A stretch of 64,000 nucleotides of DNA from the NCBI RefSeq assembly GCF_005434965.1, contig NZ_SKCI01000004.1, positions 62,001-126,000 of the forward strand, in the 5' to 3' direction. A model generated the notes under the pieces. That model worked only from the letters and a program-made list of their open reading frames with translations, was not told the origin of the DNA and did not search any database. Position 1 is the first letter of the stretch, and every line of letters begins with the position of its first letter. The stretch is from Marimonas lutisalis. Its GTDB lineage: Bacteria > Pseudomonadota > Alphaproteobacteria > Rhodobacterales > Rhodobacteraceae. Both the position numbers and the translations under genes were made by a program. Positions 27,608 through 35,103 of the stretch are shown here, one piece after another.

Positions 27608-29088
27608 AGCTGTATCCAGGCGGTTTTCAGATCAAGATACTTGTCTATCGCATGAAGCGACTTGTCATGGCCATTGCCCGATTGCTTTACCCCGCCCAGC
27701 GGTACGGTGTTGTCGGACCCGCCATAGGTGTTCACGTGCACGATGCCGGATCGCACGCCCTTCACCATCCGGTGGGCGCGGCTCAGGTCGCCCGTCCACA
27801 CCCCGGCCGAGAGGCCATAATCGGTGGCGTTGGCCAGCGCGATCGCTTCGTCGTCACTGTCAAATGCGGTCACGGCCAGCACCGGGCCGAACACCTCTTC
27901 CCGAAACACCCGGTTGTCCGGCTGCACACCAGTCAGAACCGTCGGTTCCATGTAATAACCGCCGGTGCTCTCAAGGATGCGGCCTCCGCCCAGAGCCACC
28001 TGCGCCCCCTGCGCCGTGGCATCCGCGACAAAGCCCAGGTTGCCTTCCAACTGGCTCATCGAGTTGATTGCGCCGACCTGGCTTGCCAAGTCCAGCGGAT
28101 CACCCACCTTCAGATTCGCTGCCTGCGCCGACAGGGCGTTTACAAACTCGTCATGGATCGAACGCTCCACCAGCAGGCGCGAACCCGCCACGCAGACCTG
28201 GCCGGAATTTCGGAATATCCCCATCGCCGACACCGCCGCGGCCTTGTCCAGGTCCGGCGCGTCGGCGAAAACGATGTTCGGGCTCTTGCCGCCCAGTTCC
28301 AGGTAGACCCGTTTCAGGTTCGACCGCGCGGAATACTCCAACAGCCGCCGCCCCGTCATGCCCGACCCGGTGAACACCAGCACATCCACGTCCATCGACA
28401 TCGCCAGCGCCTCACCTGCCACGCTGCCCTGCCCCGTCACCACGTTCAGCACGCCATCGGGCAGGCCCGCCTCGGCGCAGTATTCCGCCAGTTTCAACAG
28501 CGAGAGCGACGCGGTTTCCGCCGGTTTCAGCACAACGGAATTGCCCGTGGCCAGCGCCGGCGCCAGTTTCCACGCGCCGATCATCAGCGGGAAGTTCCAA
28601 GGGACAATGGCGCCAACCACGCCCACCGGCTCCTTGTGCACAAGGCCCAGCACGTCATCGGCCGTGGGCGCGACCTCGCCATAGATCTTGTCCACCGCCT
28701 CGGCATAGTAACGGAAGGTACCAGCCGCCGAACCGGCCTCGGCCTTGATCGCCATGTTGAACTCGGTGCCGTTGTCGCGCACGCCCAGCACCGTCAGCTC
28801 CAGCGCGCGCTCCTCGATGATGTCGGCGATCTTGTGCAATACCTTCTTGCGCTGCGCCAGCGCGATCCGCGACCAGCGGCCATCGTCAAACGCCCGGCGC
28901 GCCGCGGCCACCGCGCGGTTCACGTCCTCCGCCGTCGCCCGCTCTAGCGTGGTGAGCGGCCGCCCGTCGATCGGGGAGTGTATTTCGAGCGTTTCTCCCG
29001 AACCCTTTTGCCACGTTCCGTCGACAAATAATCTCTGCGGCGGAACATCTGCATTCCGAAGCGCGTCGATGCTCTCTTGGCTGACCAT
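27604..29088 (-). CDS. NAD(P)-dependent aldehyde dehydrogenase
   Basis: 494 residues. Oxidises an aldehyde to the acid, here probably the product of the neighbouring phospho-lyase. Motifs: VGAIVPWNFPLMIGAWKLAPALATGN with the cofactor site KPAETASLS, the general base in LELGGKSPN and the nucleophile Cys in RNSGQVCVAGSRL. The ATG at 29088 has AAGGAGG five bases upstream and starts the family's usual N-terminus. Its first 145 bases overlap the end of tctA in another frame. The exact subfamily (betaine-aldehyde or gamma-aminobutyraldehyde type) is open. Confidence 0.93.
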   Translation of the reverse strand: MVSQESIDALRNADVPPQRLFVDGTWQKGSGETLEIHSPIDGRPLTTLERATAEDVNRAVAAARRAFDDGRWSRIALAQRKKVLHKIADIIEERALELTVLGVRDNGTEFNMAIKAEAGSAAGTFRYYAEAVDKIYGEVAPTADDVLGLVHKEPVGVVGAIVPWNFPLMIGAWKLAPALATGNSVVLKPAETASLSLLKLAEYCAEAGLPDGVLNVVTGQGSVAGEALAMSMDVDVLVFTGSGMTGRRLLEYSARSNLKRVYLELGGKSPNIVFADAPDLDKAAAVSAMGIFRNSGQVCVAGSRLLVERSIHDEFVNALSAQAANLKVGDPLDLASQVGAINSMSQLEGNLGFVADATAQGAQVALGGGRILESTGGYYMEPTVLTGVQPDNRVFREEVFGPVLAVTAFDSDDEAIALANATDYGLSAGVWTGDLSRAHRMVKGVRSGIVHVNTYGGSDNTVPLGGVKQSGNGHDKSLHAIDKYLDLKTAWIQL

Positions 29089-30572
29089 TTGGCCTCCTTC
29101 AATTTGCGGCGTTCGGCCAGCACGTATCGGATGTGCAGCGCCAGAACGCCCAGGATCATCAGAAACAGGATCATCGCGATGGGCCGGTCGATGAAATCGA
29201 GCGGCGTTTTCACCCGGGCCATGCCGGCGCGCAGCTTCACCTCCATGATCCCGCCCAGCACCATGCCCAGAACGATCGGCACCGCCGGCAGGCTCAGCCG
29301 CTTCAGCACGAAACCGAACACTCCGAAACAGGCCGCGATCAGGCAATCCGTGAACGAGTTGCGCAGGGAATAGACGCCGACAAAGCTCAGCGTCAGGATG
29401 CACACGCCCAGGAACCGGTTGGGGATCTTCACCACCTTGATCAGGCTGTTCGTGGCAAACAGCAGGAAGATCAGAACCAGCACGTTGAGGATCAGAAGCG
29501 CGAGGTAAAGCGCCACCACGAAAGGCATGTCGTTCTGGAAAAGCTGCGGCCCGGGCACGACATTGTGCACATAGAAAACGCTCAGCATCATCGCCGTCAG
29601 CGCCTCGCCCGGGATTCCCAGCGCCAGAAGCGGCACCATCGCCGCGGCGGGCACCGCGTTGTTTGCCGTCTCCGCCGCGATCAGCCCCTCGGATGATCCA
29701 TGGCCGAAATCCTCCGGCCGTTTCGAGCTTCGCTGCGCATAGGTATAGCTCAGGAACTGCGCCGTGAACTCGCCCACACCGGGGATCATGCCCATCAGCA
29801 CGCCGAACCCGCCCGAAATGCCCGCCACCCGCGGATGCCGGCTCAGCTCGCGCAGGCCCTGGAACAACCCGCCGCGCAGTTTCGTCAGGCGGATTTTCTC
29901 ATCCTCGCCCTGCAACAGGAAAAACGCCTGGCTCAACGCGAACAGACCCAGCACCACGACGATCAGGTCAACGCCCGACGACAACCAGCTCTGATCGAAG
30001 GTGTAGCGTTTGGAATACTTGACCGGTTCCAGCCCCACCGTGTTCAGGAAGATCCCGAAACAGGCCAGCGCGGCGGCAATCAGCGCCTGCCCGCGATGCG
30101 CGATCACCACCAGGATCAAGCCCAGAAGCGCGGCCAGGAAAATCTCGCGGCTGCCGAACATCGGCGCCACCTTGGCCAGCACCGGCGCAAAGAGGATCAG
30201 GCAGATCACGCTGAAGACGCCGCCGAAGAACGACGCCGAATAGGCCAGGCTCAGCGCGCGCCGCGCCTCGCCCCGCGCCGTCATCGGGAAACCGTCATAG
30301 GTGGTCAGTGCATTGACCGCGGTGCCCGGCGTGTTGATCAGGATCGCCGGGATCGCGCCGCCATACATCGAACTGCCGTAGATTCCCAGAAGAACAGTCA
30401 GCCCCACGATCGGGTCCATGCTGAACGTGGCCGGCAAGAGGATGGCAATGGCCACCGCCGGGCCCACGCCCGGGATCGCCCCGATCAGGACACCCCCGAC
30501 CGATCCCACCAGCAAGGCCAGAAGCACGTCCCAGCGCGCCAGGATTTCGGTGGCTGAAAGAAGAAGCTCCAT
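28944..30572 (-). CDS. tctA: Tripartite tricarboxylate transporter permease TctA
   Basis: 542 residues, large 10-12 helix permease of the TTT family: VGSVGGVLIGAIPGVGPAVAIAILLPATF at the start and the family repeat GGFGVLMGMIPGVGEFTAQFLSYTYAQR in the middle, with AAETANNAVPAAAMVPLLALGIPGEALTAMML. It works with TctB and the periplasmic TctC and is driven by the ion gradient. The usual protein ends soon after the last helix (near residue 495); here a basic tail (RRRDYLSTERGKRVREKRSK) runs about 47 codons into the aldehyde dehydrogenase gene. Confidence 0.93.
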   Translation of the reverse strand: MELLLSATEILARWDVLLALLVGSVGGVLIGAIPGVGPAVAIAILLPATFSMDPIVGLTVLLGIYGSSMYGGAIPAILINTPGTAVNALTTYDGFPMTARGEARRALSLAYSASFFGGVFSVICLILFAPVLAKVAPMFGSREIFLAALLGLILVVIAHRGQALIAAALACFGIFLNTVGLEPVKYSKRYTFDQSWLSSGVDLIVVVLGLFALSQAFFLLQGEDEKIRLTKLRGGLFQGLRELSRHPRVAGISGGFGVLMGMIPGVGEFTAQFLSYTYAQRSSKRPEDFGHGSSEGLIAAETANNAVPAAAMVPLLALGIPGEALTAMMLSVFYVHNVVPGPQLFQNDMPFVVALYLALLILNVLVLIFLLFATNSLIKVVKIPNRFLGVCILTLSFVGVYSLRNSFTDCLIAACFGVFGFVLKRLSLPAVPIVLGMVLGGIMEVKLRAGMARVKTPLDFIDRPIAMILFLMILGVLALHIRYVLAERRKLKEAKWSAKRASTRFGMQMFRRRDYLSTERGKRVREKRSKYTPRSTGGRSPR

Positions 30573-30579
30573 GCCCGCC

Positions 30580-31107
30580 TCAGAAATTCAGGATCAGGAA
30601 CGAGCGCAGCGCGCCCGGCAGGTATTCATAGATCGCCCCACCGGGGATCCGCACCTGCAGGAAGGTCTTGAACAATACCACCACGGCCATGGCGAAACCG
30701 GCCGAAATCCACAGCATCCTGCGGCTGCGATAGCCGATACGCCACACCATCAGCGGCACGAAGATCAGCGTGGTCGGCAGGTATCCCAGCACCGGAACGA
30801 CCGTGACGTAAACAAGAAACCACAGCACCCATTCGATGGCGAAGAACCAGATTCGCCATTCCACGAAATCGGGCTTCACAAACCGCTTTCGCGGCAGTTT
30901 CCACAGGTGCAGGCCGCCGAACAGGACCATCCCGATCACCGCCACCGCAGGCCAGAACCGGGGCTGGGCGAAAAACTTGGTGCCCTTGGCCCACTTGGTT
31001 TCATTGCCCAACTGGCTCAGCAGCAGAACAGCGGCAACGACAAACACGACGGCAAACAGAAGTTGCCCCCTGATCGGCCACTTGAATCTGCGTTCCTCTT
31101 CGGTCAT
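30580..31107 (-). CDS. tctB: Tripartite tricarboxylate transporter small membrane subunit TctB
   Basis: 175 residues, four predicted helices (LLFAVVFVVAAVLLLSQL, FWPAVAVIGMVLFGGLHL, WFLVYVTVVPVLGYLPTTLIFVPLMV, MLWISAGFAMAVVVLFKTF). Typical TctB size and features, including GYLPTT. It starts after a strong stem-loop that follows tctC and ends 7 bases before tctA, so tctB-tctA are read together. Confidence 0.9.
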   Translation of the reverse strand: MTEEERRFKWPIRGQLLFAVVFVVAAVLLLSQLGNETKWAKGTKFFAQPRFWPAVAVIGMVLFGGLHLWKLPRKRFVKPDFVEWRIWFFAIEWVLWFLVYVTVVPVLGYLPTTLIFVPLMVWRIGYRSRRMLWISAGFAMAVVVLFKTFLQVRIPGGAIYEYLPGALRSFLILNF

Positions 31108-31125
31108 CCGCCTGCCTCCGGACAG

Positions 31126-31155
31126 AAAAAGGCCGGGCAGTCCGCCTGCCCGGCC
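31126..31155 (-). terminator. Terminator-like hairpin between tctC and tctB
   Basis: On the minus strand GGCCGGGCAG, a 5-base loop, CTGCCCGGCC, then TTTTT: a perfect 10-bp stem with U-tract, 15 bases after the tctC stop and 18 bases before tctB. It should let tctC be made in excess over the downstream genes by partial read-through and 3'-end protection. Confidence 0.9.
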
Positions 31156-31170
31156 CCCGTGTTCAGTGGA

Positions 31171-32112
31171 TCACTCCAGAAGCTTGCCGATACGGTCGAC
31201 CGTCTCGATATCCTTGGCAATCCGGGATGCGCTGTCCTCGGCATTCTGCCAGTAGACCAGCGCACCGGTTTCCTTGGCCACCGCCTGCGCGCGATCGCTC
31301 ATCACGGTTTTCTGCGCCACCGCGATGATCTTGTCGCGCACGTCCTGCGGCGTGTCCTTGGTCACGAAAAGGCCGTTCCACAGCGCGATGTCGAGGGTCG
31401 GATCAACCTCGCCCGCCGTCGGCGCATCGGGCACCAGTGCGATACGCTCATCGGTGATCGACACCAGAACCTTCACATCATCAAGGCAGGGCAGGATCAG
31501 TTGCAGCGTGGTGTTGATCACGTCGGCATCGCCACTGGCCAGCGTGTTGCAGTCCAGCGCGTCGAACGCCGCATCGCTGCCCCATTCGAACCCCTTATTC
31601 ACGGCCAGCGCCTTGGTCACCTGCGTCGGCGTCAGAACGTCACCGAAATGGCCCAGCGCTACGTCGTTCTCTTTCGCATAGGCCGCCAGCTCGTCCATGC
31701 TGGAATATGGCGCGTCACCGGAGGTTGCGATGACGAAGGGATAGGTCAGGAAAATGCCCAGCGGGTCGAATTTCGCGGGCGTCAGTTCGTCGATGCCGAT
31801 CTGGTGACCCACCACCGGCACGCCGATCACGAAACTGCCGATCGTGTAGCCATCGGCGGGCGCGCTCGCCACTTCGATCGCACCGGGGAACGGGCCGCCG
31901 CCGCCGCCCGGCTTGTTCACAACCGCCGCTGCCACGCCGTACTCGGCCTGGAAGTCCTCGGCGATCATCCGGGTCAGCACATCCTCCAGATCACCCGGCG
32001 GCCACGGCACGATGAAGTTCACCGGCTTTTCGGGATATTCGGCCATCGCGGCCCCGCCCATTGCGGTCATGGCAAGGGCCAGCGCCCCGCCCAGAAGCTT
32101 GCTTGCTTTCAT
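31171..32112 (-). CDS. tctC: Tripartite tricarboxylate transporter substrate-binding protein TctC
   Basis: 313 residues with a signal peptide (KASKLLGGALALAMTAMGGAAMA). The mature protein begins EYPEKPVNFIVPWPPGDLEDVLTRMIAE, the standard Bug/TctC start, and has NKPGGGGGPFPGAIEVASAPADGYTIG. Bug proteins bind small carboxylates or amino acids in the periplasm. It departs from most Bugs in having GDLED where GGxxD is common, perhaps hinting at a less usual ligand. I chose ATG 32112 behind GGGAGA. It is first in the operon and divergent from the IclR regulator. Confidence 0.93.
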   Translation of the reverse strand: MKASKLLGGALALAMTAMGGAAMAEYPEKPVNFIVPWPPGDLEDVLTRMIAEDFQAEYGVAAAVVNKPGGGGGPFPGAIEVASAPADGYTIGSFVIGVPVVGHQIGIDELTPAKFDPLGIFLTYPFVIATSGDAPYSSMDELAAYAKENDVALGHFGDVLTPTQVTKALAVNKGFEWGSDAAFDALDCNTLASGDADVINTTLQLILPCLDDVKVLVSITDERIALVPDAPTAGEVDPTLDIALWNGLFVTKDTPQDVRDKIIAVAQKTVMSDRAQAVAKETGALVYWQNAEDSASRIAKDIETVDRIGKLLE

Positions 32113-32181
32113 ATCAGCTCTCCCTGTGTGTCGGCCTCGTTCGGACCGGTTCATTATTCAAACCAACGGTTCTAAAACAGA

Positions 32182-32208
32182 TTGACAGACCGCGCTCGAG
32201 TCTGTCAA
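32182..32208. promoter_or_regulatory. 9-9-9 inverted repeat in the tctC-iclR control region
   Basis: TTGACAGAC, a 9-base spacer, GTCTGTCAA: perfect arms. TTGACA occurs at the outer end on both strands, so the site may hold the -35 elements of two divergent promoters and be an IclR operator at the same time. No convincing -10 follows on either side at the ideal spacing, so the promoter part is tentative. Confidence 0.6.
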
Positions 32209-32219
32209 CACATTTAACA

Positions 32220-32236
32220 GGTGAAACGAATTCACC
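32220..32236. promoter_or_regulatory. Second inverted repeat near the iclR start
   Basis: GGTGAA-ACGAA-TTCACC, arms of six bases, lies 34 bases before the IclR start codon. With the site at 32182-32208 it could be a second operator, for example for autoregulation. Confidence 0.45.
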
Positions 32237-32269
32237 ACTTCAACGCAAAGAAAAACAACCGGGAGCCTT

Positions 32270-33061
32270 GTGCAAACACCCATGGGAACCGTCACCAAAG
32301 CCCTGTCTTTGTTGAGCTTTTTCAACCGATCTCGCAGCACCATCGGGCTGAGCGAGATGGCCCGCCTGTCGGGGCTGAACAAGGCAACGGTGCACCGGCT
32401 TTTGACGGAAATGCAGGCGCAGGGATTCGTCGAACAGACCGGCGCAGGCCGCGAATACCGGCTCGGGCCCGCCTTTCTGCGCCTCGCCGCCCTGCGCGAA
32501 GCCGCCGTTCCCACCCGTGATCTGGCGCAAGCGGTGCTGGCCGATCTGTCGCAGGCCACCGGCGAAACCGCGCATGTCTCTATGCTGCACGGCGATACGC
32601 TCGTCACCGTGGCTTATGCCTATTCGCCCCAGCACGGCACCCGCGTCACGATGGAGGACGCCGAGGTGCTGACCTTCCACAACACCTCCTCTGGTCTTGC
32701 GACTCTCGCCTTCTCCGAGGCGGGATTCGTTGACGAAATCCTGTCTCGCCCGCTCGAAAAACGCACGCCGCACACCGAAACCGACCCCGGCAAGATCCGC
32801 GCCACGCTTTCCGATGTGCGGACCAGCGGCATGGCCCAGAACATCGGCGGCTTCGAAGACGACGTGCATTCCCATGCCATGCCCCTCTTCGACGCCCAGT
32901 CTCACGTCATCGGCGCCATCGCCGTGGCCGCCCCCACCGCCCGCATGTCCCGTAATCACCAGGCCCTCATCCAGCGCGAACTCCGCCACCATGCCCTGCG
33001 CCTCACCCGACTGATGGGCGGCTTCCTGCCCGATGGCTTCCAGCGCGAGGAGGCCGCATGA
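32270..33061 (+). CDS. IclR-family transcriptional regulator
   Basis: 263 residues. N-terminal winged helix (TVTKALSLLSFFNRSRSTIGLSEMARLSGLNKATVHRLLTEMQAQGFVEQTG) and C-terminal effector domain (TGETAHVSMLHGDTLV, SHAMPLFDAQSHVIGAIAVAAPTARM). GTG 32270 has GGGAG four bases upstream; ATG 32282 is the alternative. Divergent from the transporter operon and coupled by ATGA to the HAD gene, so it probably controls both arms of the catabolic cluster in response to the imported compound or an intermediate. Confidence 0.93.
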   Translation: MQTPMGTVTKALSLLSFFNRSRSTIGLSEMARLSGLNKATVHRLLTEMQAQGFVEQTGAGREYRLGPAFLRLAALREAAVPTRDLAQAVLADLSQATGETAHVSMLHGDTLVTVAYAYSPQHGTRVTMEDAEVLTFHNTSSGLATLAFSEAGFVDEILSRPLEKRTPHTETDPGKIRATLSDVRTSGMAQNIGGFEDDVHSHAMPLFDAQSHVIGAIAVAAPTARMSRNHQALIQRELRHHALRLTRLMGGFLPDGFQREEAA

Positions 33062-33708
33062 CAACCCGCGCCCTGATCCTCGATTTCGGCGGTGTCGTCA
33101 CCCGCACGCTGTTTGAAACCCACGACCTGACCGAGCGCGCCCTGGGCCTCGGCCCCGGCACGCTCACCTGGCAGGGCCCATTTCATCCCGAAACCGACGG
33201 CCTCTGGCAGGCGATGCAGGCGGGCAAAATATCCGAGCGCGACTACTGGCGCGAACGCACGCGCGAGGTGGGCGCGCTCCTGGGCCAGGACTGGACCGAG
33301 ATGAGCCAATTCGTCCGCGCCGCCCGCGGCGCCGACCCCGATGCGGTGATCCGCCCGGAGTTCCGCAATGCCATCGCCCAGTGCAAGTCTGCCGGTATCC
33401 GCCTTGCCATCCTGTCGAACGAGCTTGATCTTTTCTACGGCGCCGACTTCCGCGACAAGCTGCCGTTCCTTTCCGATTTCGACGTCATCGTCGATGCCAC
33501 TTATACCAAGGTCCTCAAACCCGATCCGCGCGCCTATGCCGAGGTGCTGGATCAGCTAGGGCTGCCCGCCGCCGATTGCGTCTTCGTCGATGACCAGAAG
33601 CGCAATGTCGACGGCGCCATCGCGGTCGGCCTGCCAACAGTTCATTTCGACGTTGCCCGCCCGGGCACCAGTTACGCCGAGGCGCTCCGCCTCCTCGGCC
33701 TTCAATAA
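33058..33708 (+). CDS. HAD-family hydrolase
   Basis: 216 residues of the haloacid dehalogenase superfamily with a helical cap: ALILDFGGVVTRTLFE (motif I has Asp then Gly-Gly, as in many phosphatases and the EGGR-type group), AILSNELDLF (motif II), KVLKPDPRAYAEVLDQLG (Lys of motif III) and CVFVDDQKRNVDGAIAVG (motif IV). Substrate unknown; phosphatase or dehalogenase. It lies between the regulator and an aminotransferase, suggesting a role in the same pathway. Confidence 0.85.
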   Translation: MTTRALILDFGGVVTRTLFETHDLTERALGLGPGTLTWQGPFHPETDGLWQAMQAGKISERDYWRERTREVGALLGQDWTEMSQFVRAARGADPDAVIRPEFRNAIAQCKSAGIRLAILSNELDLFYGADFRDKLPFLSDFDVIVDATYTKVLKPDPRAYAEVLDQLGLPAADCVFVDDQKRNVDGAIAVGLPTVHFDVARPGTSYAEALRLLGLQ

Positions 33709-33720
33709 GGGAGAATTCAC

Positions 33721-35079
33721 ATGAAAGACGGCAATTTCCTCAAAGAGAAGAACGCGCGCTCCCTCTGGCATCCAATGGCGCATCCCGCCGACAGCCTGGC
33801 CAACCCGCCCACCATCGTCACCGGCGCCGAGGGCGTGACCATCACCGATGTCGATGGCCACACCGTGGTCGATGGCGTGGGCGGGCTCTGGAACGTGAAT
33901 CTCGGGTTCTCCTGCCAGCCGGTCAAGGATGCCATCTCGGCCCAGCTCGACCGACTGCCCTATTACTCAATCTTCCGTGGCACCACGAATGACTGTGTGA
34001 TCGAACTGGCCGAGGAGCTGCGCGATTTCTTCGCTCCTGATGGCCTCGCCCGCGCCTTTTATACTTCGGGCGGCTCCGACAGCGTCGAAACCGCGCTGCG
34101 ACTGGCCCGGCAGTATCACAAGATCCGCGGCGACAGCGCGCGCACCAAGTATCTCAGCCTGAAAAAAGGCTACCACGGCACCCATTTCGGCGGCGCATCG
34201 GTCAATGGCAACGCCAATTTCCGCACCGCGTATGAGCCGCTCTTGCCCGGCTGCTTCCACATCCCGGCGCCTTACACCTATCGCAACCCGTTCAACGAAA
34301 CCGATCCCGCGCGCCTCGCCCAGCTCTGCCTGCAGGCGCTCGAGGACGAGATCGCCTTCCAGGGCGCCGGCACGATCGCCGCGCTCATCATGGAACCGAT
34401 CCTCGGTGCCGGCGGCGTCATCCCCCCGCATGAAAGCTTCATGCCCGGCGTGCGCGAGATCTGCTCGAAAAACGGCATCCTTCTTATCGCCGACGAGGTG
34501 ATCACCGCCTTCGGCCGCACCGGCAGTTGGACCGGCAGCCGCCACTGGGGCGTGCAGCCCGACATGATGTGCACCGCCAAGGCCATCACCAACGGTTATT
34601 TCCCCTTCGGCGCGGTGATGATCGCGGAACATGTCGCCGAAACCTTCGAACAGGACGAAACCGGCAAGGCCGCGATTGGCCACGGCTACACCTATTCCGG
34701 CCATCCGGTCGGCGCCGCCGCGGCGCTGGCCTGCCTTACTGAGACCAAGCGCCTGAACGTGCCCGAAAACGCCGCCGCCCGCGGAGCCGAGTTGCATAAG
34801 GGAATGCTGGCTTTGCAGGAAAAACACGAGGTTATCGGCGACGTGCGCGGCGGCCACGGGCTGATGTGCGCGATGGAACTGGTCTCGGACCGCGCCACCA
34901 AGACACCGATCGACAAGAAAACCATCGGCACCGTGCAGGAGGTCGCCTACCAGACCGGCGCCATGGTGCGCGTCTCGGGGCCCAACATCATCTTGTCGCC
35001 ACCCCTGGTGCTGACAGCCGATGACGTGCAGACGATCCTGTCGGCACTCGATGCGGGCTTCTCGTCGGCTTCTGGCTGA
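33721..35079 (+). CDS. Class III (omega) aminotransferase
   Basis: 452 residues. Cofactor Lys in MCTAKAITNGYFPFGA, the Asp in LLIADEVITAFGRTGSW, and GGSDSVETALRLARQYH as in omega-amino acid or taurine/putrescine:pyruvate aminotransferases. KKGYHGTHFGGASVNGN and YTYSGHPVGAAAAL are typical. It lacks the phospho-lyase blocks of the minus-strand enzyme. ATG has GGGAG eight to nine bases upstream. Probably the last gene of iclR-HAD-aminotransferase. The amino donor is unknown. Confidence 0.9.
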   Translation: MKDGNFLKEKNARSLWHPMAHPADSLANPPTIVTGAEGVTITDVDGHTVVDGVGGLWNVNLGFSCQPVKDAISAQLDRLPYYSIFRGTTNDCVIELAEELRDFFAPDGLARAFYTSGGSDSVETALRLARQYHKIRGDSARTKYLSLKKGYHGTHFGGASVNGNANFRTAYEPLLPGCFHIPAPYTYRNPFNETDPARLAQLCLQALEDEIAFQGAGTIAALIMEPILGAGGVIPPHESFMPGVREICSKNGILLIADEVITAFGRTGSWTGSRHWGVQPDMMCTAKAITNGYFPFGAVMIAEHVAETFEQDETGKAAIGHGYTYSGHPVGAAAALACLTETKRLNVPENAAARGAELHKGMLALQEKHEVIGDVRGGHGLMCAMELVSDRATKTPIDKKTIGTVQEVAYQTGAMVRVSGPNIILSPPLVLTADDVQTILSALDAGFSSASG

Positions 35080-35103
35080 CGCAATCGAATGCTTCGGGCG
35101 GCC

